Shown: in pieces, positions 27,713 to 35,878 of the stretch
Layout: every line of letters starts with the position of its first letter
How positions within the stretch are numbered: the stretch's first letter is position 1
Source of the DNA: Rhodopirellula sp.
GTDB lineage: Bacteria > Planctomycetota > Planctomycetia > Pirellulales > Pirellulaceae
NCBI GenBank assembly: GCA_002689655.1
Contig: NZHC01000074.1
Span: 46,103-87,730 of the forward strand
Reading direction: 5' to 3'
Length of the DNA stretch: 41,628 nt
Program-made: the position numbers and the translations under genes
Notes under the pieces: generated by a model
Told to the model about the DNA's origin: nothing
Seen by the model: only the letters and a program-made list of their open reading frames with translations
Database searches by the model: none

Positions 27713-29212
27713 TTACAGCAGGATGTCGGTGAGGACACGTCCTTTTTGCGTGGGGCCGATCAAACGCTGATTCAATCCTTGGTAAGGGAAGTTGAATCGA
27801 TAGGGGTCGAGTCCCGTCTGGTGCAGGATTGTTGCCTGTAGGTCGCGTACACTGACTGCATCCTCAACCGGATAATATCCGATATCATCGGTTTGTCCGT
27901 ACATGCCCGGTTTGATCCCTCCCCCAGCCATCCACATGGTGAATGCGTGGGGATGATGATCGCGACCAATGAAGCCTTTGACAAGTTTCTTATTGACGTT
28001 GTTTTGCATCATGGGTGTGCGACCGAATTCACCGCCCCAGACCACCAGCGTTTCATCGAACAGGCCGCGTTGCTTCAAGTCTGCCAGTAACGCCGCGATT
28101 GCTTGATCAATCTGGCGACACTTGATCGGCAGGGTCTCATCAATGGATTCGCCTGGACTGGAACCGTGGTGGTCCCAGCCCCAGTCATACAGTTGAACGA
28201 AACGCACACCATTTTCAACAAGGCGTCGGGCCAGCAGGCAGTTGTTTGCAAACGTTGCATCATCGCCTTTGTAGAGAGCGCGAGGATCAGCAGCTGTTTC
28301 TGCTTTGGATACAAATCCGGGCTTGGCGCCATAAAGATCCATGGTTGCCTGGGATTCACGGCTGATATCCATGACCTCAGGGACAGACGTCTGCATGCGG
28401 TAGGCAAGTTCGTACTGCGCGATACGGGTCATGGTCTCAGGGTCACCAACATGTTCATGCTGGTAACGGTTCAGGTCATTCAAAGCATCAAGTGTTTTCC
28501 GTCTCGCCGATCGGCTGATACCTTTGGGGTCGGAAAGGTACAAGATTGGATCACCACCATCAGTACGGCATTGAACACCCTGGTAAACGGTCGGCAAGAA
28601 CCCGCTGCCCCACAATGATTTTCCCGCGCTCGGCGTTTTTCCGCCGGACGAAAGCACGACAAATCCCGGCAGATTTTCGTTTTCGCTGCCAAGACCGTAA
28701 GTTACCCATGAACCCATGGCAGGGTTGCCCAGGAGCGGATTGCCGGTTTGCATCAGCAGTTGTGCCGGTGAATGATTGAACTGCTCCGTGCTGATGGAAC
28801 GGATGATACAAAGGTCATCAATTTGTCGGCACAGATTGGGTAACAGTTCGCTGACCCATTGGCCGGTATCACCATGTTGCTTGTAACTGAATTGCGGGCC
28901 GAGCATCTTGGGGGTGCCTTTGATAAAGGCAAAACGCTTTCCTTTCAGAAACTCCTGTGGACACTCCGTGTCGTGCAGTTTCGCCAGTGCGGGTTTGTTC
29001 TCGAAAAGATCAAGTTGTGACGGAGAGCCAGCCATATGCAGGTAGATCACGGACTTGACTTTGGAAGGGATGCGAAACGATGCATCTTCCGCTTGTCCAT
29101 CGCGAGCAAGTATGGAGTTCAGTGCGAGCGCGCCGAATCCAAGTCCTGTTTGCCCGAAAAAGTGTCGTCGAGTGACAGCACGAAGTTTTTGAAGGGGCAG
29201 GGAGAGGTTCAT
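27713..29212 (-). CDS. DUF1501-family Tat-exported protein
   Basis: A 499-residue protein of the DUF1501 family, distantly related to sulfatase/alkaline-phosphatase-fold proteins and usually encoded next to DUF1549/DUF1553 cytochromes in planctomycetes. N-terminal twin-arginine signal TRRHFFGQTG (about 14-23) with hydrophobic stretch GFGALALNSI. Family blocks seen: HMAGSPSQLDLFENKP, GKRFAFIKGTPKMLGP, LVENGVRFVQLYDWGWDHHG, and WGGEFGRTPM followed by GRDHHPHAFTMWMAGGG in the C-terminal third, where the His/Asp residues could bind metal. It follows the DUF1549/DUF1553 gene by 139 bases on the same strand, the canonical pairing. Activity not established. Confidence 0.92.
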   Translation of the reverse strand: MNLSLPLQKLRAVTRRHFFGQTGLGFGALALNSILARDGQAEDASFRIPSKVKSVIYLHMAGSPSQLDLFENKPALAKLHDTECPQEFLKGKRFAFIKGTPKMLGPQFSYKQHGDTGQWVSELLPNLCRQIDDLCIIRSISTEQFNHSPAQLLMQTGNPLLGNPAMGSWVTYGLGSENENLPGFVVLSSGGKTPSAGKSLWGSGFLPTVYQGVQCRTDGGDPILYLSDPKGISRSARRKTLDALNDLNRYQHEHVGDPETMTRIAQYELAYRMQTSVPEVMDISRESQATMDLYGAKPGFVSKAETAADPRALYKGDDATFANNCLLARRLVENGVRFVQLYDWGWDHHGSSPGESIDETLPIKCRQIDQAIAALLADLKQRGLFDETLVVWGGEFGRTPMMQNNVNKKLVKGFIGRDHHPHAFTMWMAGGGIKPGMYGQTDDIGYYPVEDAVSVRDLQATILHQTGLDPYRFNFPYQGLNQRLIGPTQKGRVLTDILL

Positions 29213-29351
29213 GGTTGTCTTTCAGTTTCGGTTCTTCGCATCACGTGTCAAGCAGAACTGTCTCGAGTTTTCGAAAAATATCCCGTGCGTGGTGCGATTC
29301 TTTGGTAATGGGTTTGCGATGTTTGTCGTCAATGATTGGTTCGTTCATCGA

Positions 29352-32300
29352 CTATGGTTTCATCAGTGTCTCATCGAGGTTCAGCAGAACGCTGGCGATC
29401 ACGACAAGCCTTGGATCACCAGCGGTGAGTTTGGCTGAATCCAATAGTTCTTTTCCATCAGAGAGTTCATCTTGAAGTGAGTCGTACAGCTTTTTCAAAC
29501 GTGAGATTTCTGAATCATCGGCTTCTCTGATCAGTACCATTTGAAAGCCAGCCGCGAGTTGGGCACTCAGTTTGTCAGCAGCAGCTTCCATTCGCTTTGC
29601 CAGCTGCCCAGCCGCCTCCAGGTAGACAACATCATTCAGTGTGATCAGCGCTTGCAGTGGGGTATTGGTTCGGATGCGGCGTATCTGGCACACCTCGCCG
29701 CTGCCCGCATCAAATGTTGTCATGGCAGGGTAGGGACTGGTTCGTTTGAGGTAGGTGTAGAGGCCACGGCGGTATCGGTCCTCGCCCTCAGCGTTCTTCC
29801 ATTTTTCACCGCTATAAGTCGATTTCCAGATCCCCGGTGGTTGTGGTGGCATGACCGATGGACCGCCAGTTTTATTGGTAAGCAGGCCGGAAACTGCCAA
29901 AGCTTGATCCCGCACCATCTCGGCGCTGAGGCGGAATCGTGGCCCGCGCGACAGCAAGCGATTTCTTGGATCCACAGCCAGGGCTTTGTCATTCACGTTG
30001 GAACTTTGTCGATAGGTTCGGGACATGACGATGGTCTTGATCAGTTTCTTGAGTGACCAGCCCTGTTCACGGAAATCAACGGCCAGCCAGTCCAGCAATT
30101 CAGGATGTGTGGGTAGCATGCCTTGGGTTCCAAAATCTTCTTCCGTTTCGACAAGCCCAATACCGAAAATTCTCGCCCAAATTCGATTGACGGTAACGCG
30201 AGCCGTCAAAGGATTGTCTGCCTTCATCAACCACTGGGCGACACCTAGCCGGTTTGCAGGAGCATTGGCAGGTAATTGTGAGAACGCCGTCAGTACAGAA
30301 GCAGAGACTTCCTCGCCCTGGTCAAGGAAATTACCACGATTGTGGATGCGTGTTGTACGCTGGCGTTTGGCGTCCAAGTCAAACATCACCGGTGTACTTG
30401 GAAGCTGTTTTCTGAAATTCTGTAATTGGTCTTGAGCTGCCTGCATTGCCTTGAGGCGGCCCATTGTCTCCGGGAATACCGCTTCGGTGAAGACTTTCTC
30501 AGGGTCAGGCTGCAGTTCAGCACGCAGCCATTGCACAGGATTTTGACTAATCGAAAAACGCGATCTGGCAAGCAGAAGTCCCTCGCCATATTGCTGTTCC
30601 AATGTGACTTTCAAGGTGCCGCCGGTGATGGGGGCGTCGAAATCAAAAACCGCAGCGTGTGGCTCCTTGAAGCGTGGGGATAAACCCCAGCCTGCGTCGG
30701 GTTTACCATCCAACGCCGCAGCAACATTCCAGCCACGCTGGGAAAAGGTTGCCCGCGGGTTTTTCAGCTTGATTGATTTGAATTCACCGTCCGACTGTTG
30801 AATGTCCAATGTCAATTCACGGATAGCTACATTCTTATCGTCCCAGTCACCTCCGCCGATCGATTTGGGAAAGTGGTCAATGCGAAACGACGTGTAGGTA
30901 TTGCCATCGGGTAGTGCAGGAACGTCAAAGGTGATTTGCCAAGTGTCCTTCTGTGGCCGTTTACCGCTGGCAATGAGTCGGTCCTGTTCATCCTGATTCA
31001 TTTCCACATTGGACTCGGATTTGAATTCTTTCAGACTCAGTGGCTGCCAGAGAGGACGCTCCTTCAACGCTTCTTTCCATTTTTCAAAGCGTTCCGGGAA
31101 GTCGGCAGGGCGTTGGGCTGACAATTTGGTTGCCTGCTGCAATTTCACTGTCAGTTTTGCAAGTTCCGCAGCCTGTGACGTAGTGGGGGTGGTGTGAAAT
31201 GGAGCCTCATTGTCGGCATCCTGAGTTTGATTGAAATACGACAGAAAAGCATAATAGTCCTGAATGCTAATCGGATCGTACTTATGCGAATGACACTTCG
31301 CGCAACCCATTGTCAAGCCCATCCAGACTTGTAGTGTTGTGTCAACGCGGTCCTTAACTGCTGCAATGCGAAACTCTTCGTTGTCGGTTCCACCCTCGTC
31401 ATTGGTCATCGTATTTCGATGGAATGCGGTTGCCAGAATCTGATCATCTGTGCGGTCTGGTAACAGGTCACCACCCAGTTGTTCGATGGTGAACTGATCA
31501 AAGGGAAGGTCTCGATTGAAAGCATCAATCACCCAGTCACGGTATCGCCAGATGTTACGGTGTCGATCTTTTTCATAGCCTTTGGTGTCAGCGTAACGTG
31601 CCAGGTCAAGCCACATGCGTGCCCAGTGTTCGCCGTAACGATCGCTATCGAGTAACTGATCCACAAGTTTTTCGTATGCGTCCGGAGATTTGTCGTTTAG
31701 AAAACTCTGGACGAGTTCCGGCGTCGGCGGTAGGCCGGTGAGGTCAAGAGACGTTCGACGTACAATCGTCCCACGCTCGGCCAATCGTGACGGTGTCAAG
31801 CCGGCCTGTTCCACTCGGGCAAGGATGAAGGAGTCGATGGGGTTCACTGGTGTCAGGTTCGTGTCGTTGGCAGGGATCGTACCTTTTTTGGGCACCACGA
31901 ATGACCAGTGCTTCTGGTATTCAGCTCCTGAAGCAAGCCACGACTTAAGGGTTGAAATCTGCGCGGCTGAAAGCTTGTGGCCTGTTTCAGGTGGTGGCAT
32001 GACGATTTCAGCGTTCTCCGCCGTGATGCGGACCAGCAACTCGCTTTGGTTTGGCTTGTGGGGCACGATCGCTCCTGCTTCAATCGCCAATGCACGCTCG
32101 TCAAGACGTAAGTCTGCTTCGCGTGCTTCGTGGTCCCGACCGTGACAGGAAAAACAGTGTTCGGCGAGGATTGGACGAACATCGCGATTGTATTGCACCG
32201 CTGTTGCTACCACTGGCTTTGCGAGGGCAGCTTGCTGCGCACGTGAAATACTGCTCGGGTCTGACAGCACAAACAAAAATCCGGATAACAATATGCCGAG

Positions 32301-32360
32301 GCCAAGACCAGAAAATGGATGCCGTTGAGGTGGGGCTGTTTTGTGGGATAAATAGAGCAT
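29352..32360 (-). CDS. PSCyt1/DUF1549/DUF1553 planctomycete cytochrome protein
   Basis: A 1002-residue exported protein with an N-terminal hydrophobic signal (GLGLGILLSGFLFVLSD) and a planctomycete cytochrome domain (PSCyt1) carrying CFSCH at 69-73, followed by DUF1549 (about 165-380; RTSLDLTGLPPTPEL, RYGEHWARMWLDLARYADT, QLGGDLLPDRT, with a second CAKCH near 354-358), a central beta-rich region that may be carbohydrate-binding (about 440-610), and DUF1553 (about 690-960; RVTVNRIWARIFGIGLV, FGTQGMLPTHPELLDWLA, YRQSS). The C-terminal block RTNTPLQALITLNDVVYLEAA is diagnostic. Function is unproven; co-occurrence with sulfatases and the paired DUF1501 protein suggests a role in extracytoplasmic polysaccharide processing. 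Confidence 0.93.
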   Translation of the reverse strand: MLYLSHKTAPPQRHPFSGLGLGILLSGFLFVLSDPSSISRAQQAALAKPVVATAVQYNRDVRPILAEHCFSCHGRDHEAREADLRLDERALAIEAGAIVPHKPNQSELLVRITAENAEIVMPPPETGHKLSAAQISTLKSWLASGAEYQKHWSFVVPKKGTIPANDTNLTPVNPIDSFILARVEQAGLTPSRLAERGTIVRRTSLDLTGLPPTPELVQSFLNDKSPDAYEKLVDQLLDSDRYGEHWARMWLDLARYADTKGYEKDRHRNIWRYRDWVIDAFNRDLPFDQFTIEQLGGDLLPDRTDDQILATAFHRNTMTNDEGGTDNEEFRIAAVKDRVDTTLQVWMGLTMGCAKCHSHKYDPISIQDYYAFLSYFNQTQDADNEAPFHTTPTTSQAAELAKLTVKLQQATKLSAQRPADFPERFEKWKEALKERPLWQPLSLKEFKSESNVEMNQDEQDRLIASGKRPQKDTWQITFDVPALPDGNTYTSFRIDHFPKSIGGGDWDDKNVAIRELTLDIQQSDGEFKSIKLKNPRATFSQRGWNVAAALDGKPDAGWGLSPRFKEPHAAVFDFDAPITGGTLKVTLEQQYGEGLLLARSRFSISQNPVQWLRAELQPDPEKVFTEAVFPETMGRLKAMQAAQDQLQNFRKQLPSTPVMFDLDAKRQRTTRIHNRGNFLDQGEEVSASVLTAFSQLPANAPANRLGVAQWLMKADNPLTARVTVNRIWARIFGIGLVETEEDFGTQGMLPTHPELLDWLAVDFREQGWSLKKLIKTIVMSRTYRQSSNVNDKALAVDPRNRLLSRGPRFRLSAEMVRDQALAVSGLLTNKTGGPSVMPPQPPGIWKSTYSGEKWKNAEGEDRYRRGLYTYLKRTSPYPAMTTFDAGSGEVCQIRRIRTNTPLQALITLNDVVYLEAAGQLAKRMEAAADKLSAQLAAGFQMVLIREADDSEISRLKKLYDSLQDELSDGKELLDSAKLTAGDPRLVVIASVLLNLDETLMKP

Positions 32361-32525
32361 GGGAACTCATGAGAAACGGGCGAGCCACAAGGGATATACC
32401 GAATTGCACTTCATGGCTCGGGAATCAGTGCGGTGAAATATCTTAGCTGCTGAGCTTTGGGCAAACTGAAGGTGAGGACTGGAAAGCTGGGTTTGATAAA
32501 ATCGCGACATGGACGACACTTCAGT

Positions 32526-32774
32526 TCATGTGGGTTCGTAGCCCGGCAATATTTTGGTCACAAAGACAGATTGACCATGTTGCTGGTAAGACCACCGCGT
32601 CATCTCGGTTAAACAGTTCATGACTTGGTCATGGTCACCCATCAGGATGGTGCATGTGGGCCCCGTGTGGACTTCTATCTCACCGTACTCTGTCAGCTTA
32701 CCGATAAACTCCTTAATCAGGTCGCGAAAGTTTTTTACGAAGGGATACATACTGATTTCGACAGTGGTGACCAC
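32526..32774 (-). CDS. Small YKOF/thiamine-binding-like protein
   Basis: An 82-residue cytoplasmic protein beginning at GTG 32774, supported by GAGGAG five bases upstream. The opening VTTVEISMYPF and the later HTGPTCTILMGDHDQVM resemble the YKOF/MTH1187-type (thiamine- or hydroxymethylpyrimidine-binding) ferredoxin-like fold, of which this would be a single domain. Assignment is by pattern only. No thiamine genes are nearby and I see no TPP riboswitch upstream, so ligand binding is unproven. Transcribed divergently from the nitroreductase-family gene across 261 bases. Confidence 0.72.
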   Translation of the reverse strand: MVTTVEISMYPFVKNFRDLIKEFIGKLTEYGEIEVHTGPTCTILMGDHDQVMNCLTEMTRWSYQQHGQSVFVTKILPGYEPT

Positions 32775-33035
32775 GCTGGCTCCTCTCTGGGCTTCGAGGC
32801 GATGAAAGGGGCGGAATCAGGCAAAAAGTGGCGGTCTTCACCTCAAGCTGCCTACTCGCTTCAGGACTGCGAGGAATCTGAGTCTCGCCGAGAACGTTGG
32901 GTGCGTATTGTAGGGATGTCGCAATAATTTGTACATTTCACGCGTTTACGACGACCAGCGGGCTGTCCGCAAGCAATTGTCCTGGGATTCAAGGATTGAT
33001 GCACGTCACGACAGGTATGTAGCGGAGATTGCGAC

Positions 33036-33869
33036 TTGGCATTGATGCTAGAATTCCCTGTTTCATCCACAGCCTCTGACCCATCACTGTTCATGGCGAA
33101 AACAACTGAGATTTTCGAGAAAGTTCCCTCGTTTGATCATTCTGAGAATGCGGCGAACACCGACCCGCAGGCATTCGAAACCGTGGTCAGATCGAGACGA
33201 AGTACACGGGTTTACACCCAGGAAGCCATTCCAGAAGAAGTAATGCGGCGATGTCTTGAATTGACGTTGTTGGCTCCCAATTCGTCGAACCTTCAGCCGT
33301 GGGAATTTTATTGGGTCCGTGATAACGCCAAAAAAGCGGAATTGGCCCGACTGTGTTTGCAACAGCCCGCAGCCACGACGGCACAGGAATTGGTGGTCTG
33401 CGTAGCGCGACTGGATACGTGGAACAGGAATCGCAAGCTGATGCTCGATGCAATGGAGCGTTCAGGCCGCGAAGTCCCTGAATCAGCATTGAGTTATTAT
33501 CGCAAGCTTGTACCTTTGGCTTACGGACAGGGCCCGTTGTCTGTCTTTGGCCCCATCAAGAAATTAATCTTTTGGTTGTTGGCACTCAGCAAGCCAATGC
33601 CGCGGGGACCCGCTGGCAAAGCAGATATGCGGGTTTGGGCGCACAAGTCGACGGCGTTGGGGTGCCAAAATCTGATGTTGTCCCTGAGAGCTTTTGGATA
33701 TGACAGTTGTCCCATGGAGGGAATGGATCCAACTCGTGTTCGTAAGCTATTGGGCCTGCCGCGAACCGCGGAAATCTGTATGGTGATTTCCGCAGGAAAG
33801 CGTGCAGAGACCGGGATCTATGGCGACCAGATACGCTCTGATTCTTCCTTGTTTGTGTTCGAAGTTTAA
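33036..33869 (+). CDS. Nitroreductase-family flavoprotein
   Basis: A cytoplasmic FMN-dependent oxidoreductase of the nitroreductase superfamily, 277 residues from TTG 33036 or 258 from ATG 33093. GGAG at 33024-33027 is eight bases before the TTG and favours the longer form, while ATG 33093 starts the conserved part; the choice is open. Family marks: VVRSRRSTRVYTQEAIPEEV (the Arg-rich FMN-phosphate site), LTLLAPNSSNLQPWEFYWV, and the C-terminal AHKSTALGCQNLMLSLRAFGYDSCPMEGMD with MVISAGKRAE. An unusual insert between about 135 and 190 (LSVFGPIKKLIFWLLALSK) is hydrophobic, possibly a membrane-associating helix or part of the dimer lid. Substrate unknown. Convergent with the sulfatase gene. Confidence 0.88.
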   Translation: MALMLEFPVSSTASDPSLFMAKTTEIFEKVPSFDHSENAANTDPQAFETVVRSRRSTRVYTQEAIPEEVMRRCLELTLLAPNSSNLQPWEFYWVRDNAKKAELARLCLQQPAATTAQELVVCVARLDTWNRNRKLMLDAMERSGREVPESALSYYRKLVPLAYGQGPLSVFGPIKKLIFWLLALSKPMPRGPAGKADMRVWAHKSTALGCQNLMLSLRAFGYDSCPMEGMDPTRVRKLLGLPRTAEICMVISAGKRAETGIYGDQIRSDSSLFVFEV

Positions 33870-33925
33870 GTGAGATTGGATGTTGCCATGCGTTTCCCGG
33901 GCAGGAATGGTCTCGGGGCGAGTGA

Positions 33926-35422
33926 TCAGTTGTCCTTTTGAACGCCAACTCTCGTTTTGCGTTGGGCCCTCTTTTGTGCTCTCTGTGCTGCTCGCGTCTC
34001 TGATTTTGTCTTTGGTTTGGGCGCCGCCCCGTTTGCTGTCTGTTTCCAGAATCGGCTTCCCCCAGTAATGGGATTTTGCATTTGTTGGATCCATTTCCTG
34101 TAATCCTCCGTCATTTGTTGCACACGCATGGGGTGCTTCCCGCTGAGGTCTCTTGTTTCTGACGGATCGTTCGCCAGATTGATCAGTTCTGGATTTCCCT
34201 TCACGACATGGATTTTCCAGTCACCCTGTCGAATTGCCCAGTCTCCCTCACCACCTTTGCTCCAGTAGATGTGTTCGTGATGCTGCGTTGCGTTGTCGGT
34301 CAGCAACGGAAGAAGACTCTTACCATCAAACTTTTGGTTGACGGGCGAGGTACCTGTTGCCTCAATTGCGGTGGGCAAGATGTCGAGTGAAACAATGGGT
34401 ACAGTTTGGGTTCGCCCGCCTTTGAACCTGGCTGGCCAACTGACGATGAATGGAGTGCGAATACCACCTTCGTCAAAGCTGCCTTTAAAACCACGCAGCG
34501 GGGTGTTGTCGGCGCTCATCGCTTTGGAGCCGCCGTTGTCTGTCAAACAGAACAATAGCGTGTTGTCGAACAGGTTCTCCTGTTTAAGCTTCCTGACGAC
34601 TTGTCCTATTCCGTCATCCAAATGTTTCAACATGGCCATCAAAATGGCTCGTTCAGGAGTAATGCCTGGATTCGAATCCATCGTAGATTGAATGTCAGTA
34701 GCAGGAGCTTCTGCGGGTGCATGAACTGCGTTGTAGGCAAGGTAGAGAAAAAATGGTCGGGACTTGTTTCTTTCAATGAACTCGACTGCTTCTTCGGTCA
34801 AGCGATTCGTCAAATACCCTTCATCGTTGATACGCTGTTTGTTGCGATAGATCGGATGTGCGAACTTGCCATCTGAATCACTTCGTAAATCAAAATAACT
34901 ATGCCCGCCACGTCCCATGAACTTGTAGCACTCATCGAAGCCACGATTCATGGCGTGCCACTTAAGTTCGGGGTAGTCATCATCAAGACCCAAATGCCAT
35001 TTTCCAATGGCCGTGCTGACGTAGTGGTCAGGCAGGAATGATGGAAAAATTTTCTGTTCAGGATTGAAGCCTCGCCCACCATCTCCTGCTGAATAAACTC
35101 CAACTCTTTGTTGGTATTGCCCCAACATCAATCCCGCGCGGGTGGGTGAGCAGACGTGACCACTGGTGTAGGCCTGACTAAAGAAGACACCCTCCTTTGC
35201 CAAGGCATCCATGTTAGGTGTTGAGACTTCTTTGGGGTGCTGAGGATTGAAACTGATGTCTGCATAACCTTGATCATCAGTCAAAATGACGACGATGTTG
35301 GGCATCTCAGCTTCGATCTCATCAGACAGGGCAATCGCTGACCCCAGCATCAGCACAAAACTGGTCAGCAATGAAATGAGTGATGAGAATCTGTTGGTGG
35401 AGGGGACGATTTCAATATTCAT
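33926..35422 (-). CDS. Exported sulfatase (formylglycine-dependent)
   Basis: A type I sulfatase, about 498 residues from ATG 35422; the frame extends to TTG 35503 but 35422 gives a signal peptide (LISLLTSFVLMLGSAIALS). The active-site motif CSPTRAG (Cys91) is the Cys-type sequence converted to formylglycine; metal ligands Asp49-Asp50 sit in ILTDDQGY, and IGKWHLG, LTDNGG and RTPFIVSW follow. Such enzymes remove sulfate from polysaccharides, matching the marine, polysaccharide-degrading lifestyle inferred from its neighbours. The tail is unusually basic and low-complexity (KPKTKSETRAAQRAQKRAQR), beyond the catalytic domain. Sulfatase subfamily and substrate cannot be set by eye. No maturase gene (anSME/FGE) is in the window. 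Ends 56 bases from the nitroreductase-family gene, convergently. Confidence 0.92.
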   Translation of the reverse strand: MNIEIVPSTNRFSSLISLLTSFVLMLGSAIALSDEIEAEMPNIVVILTDDQGYADISFNPQHPKEVSTPNMDALAKEGVFFSQAYTSGHVCSPTRAGLMLGQYQQRVGVYSAGDGGRGFNPEQKIFPSFLPDHYVSTAIGKWHLGLDDDYPELKWHAMNRGFDECYKFMGRGGHSYFDLRSDSDGKFAHPIYRNKQRINDEGYLTNRLTEEAVEFIERNKSRPFFLYLAYNAVHAPAEAPATDIQSTMDSNPGITPERAILMAMLKHLDDGIGQVVRKLKQENLFDNTLLFCLTDNGGSKAMSADNTPLRGFKGSFDEGGIRTPFIVSWPARFKGGRTQTVPIVSLDILPTAIEATGTSPVNQKFDGKSLLPLLTDNATQHHEHIYWSKGGEGDWAIRQGDWKIHVVKGNPELINLANDPSETRDLSGKHPMRVQQMTEDYRKWIQQMQNPITGGSRFWKQTANGAAPKPKTKSETRAAQRAQKRAQRKTRVGVQKDN

Positions 35423-35878
35423 GTTCGGGTGTATCAATTCCAATGGGTTACTACCAATGCGTCTGCTTAAAATCAGAAACTGCTTGATCTGGAAAATACG
35501 CAATTTCAGCCCTTGGTATTGGCGGGATAACGGTAGCCGCGATCAATTGTTTTGCCACAGGATACCGCAAGACCATCCCCGAGCGGTTCATGGGGGGATT
35601 GTGTTATTATCAGTTAATAACGTGAAATGAGCGAAGGTTACACCCGATCTCTTCAAAAAATCGCATACCCCTGAATCTTCTTTCAATGGCTTCGTTGAAC
35701 ATGTTCGCAAAGTGGGGCAAGTCGGATGGAATCATGTTTGCACGCGGAAGCGTTGGGGTTTCTACTGGCGATCCTGCAATATTTCGACGCAAACATCCAT
35801 TGCCACTGATGCATTCAACAGGGATGATTTGCGGAACGTAGCCGAAGTATTTTCGTTTCTTCGTAGCAGGGTTCTCTT
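35423..35878. other. Divergent promoter region, sulfatase and NADH dehydrogenase
   Basis: A 456-base gap between two divergently transcribed genes. It holds the perfect inverted repeat reported separately at 35603-35621 and otherwise no gene that I believe; the short plus frame at 35712-35918 overlaps the NADH-dehydrogenase start and has no family resemblance. Confidence 0.45.
35603..35621. promoter_or_regulatory. Perfect inverted repeat, possible operator
   Basis: GTTATTA-TCAGT-TAATAAC: two seven-base arms around a five-base spacer, in the promoter region between the sulfatase and NADH-dehydrogenase genes. The spacing and AT content suit a dimeric repressor site; no T-run follows, so it is not an obvious terminator. 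Regulator unknown. Confidence 0.35.

Noticed and set aside
27590-27841. Plus-strand frame after the CE15-like gene
   Set aside because: Half of it is antisense to the DUF1501 gene; no family resemblance.
32775-33035. Search for a TPP riboswitch upstream of the YKOF-like gene
   Set aside because: The conserved CTGAGA-type core and partner helices are not seen on the minus strand.
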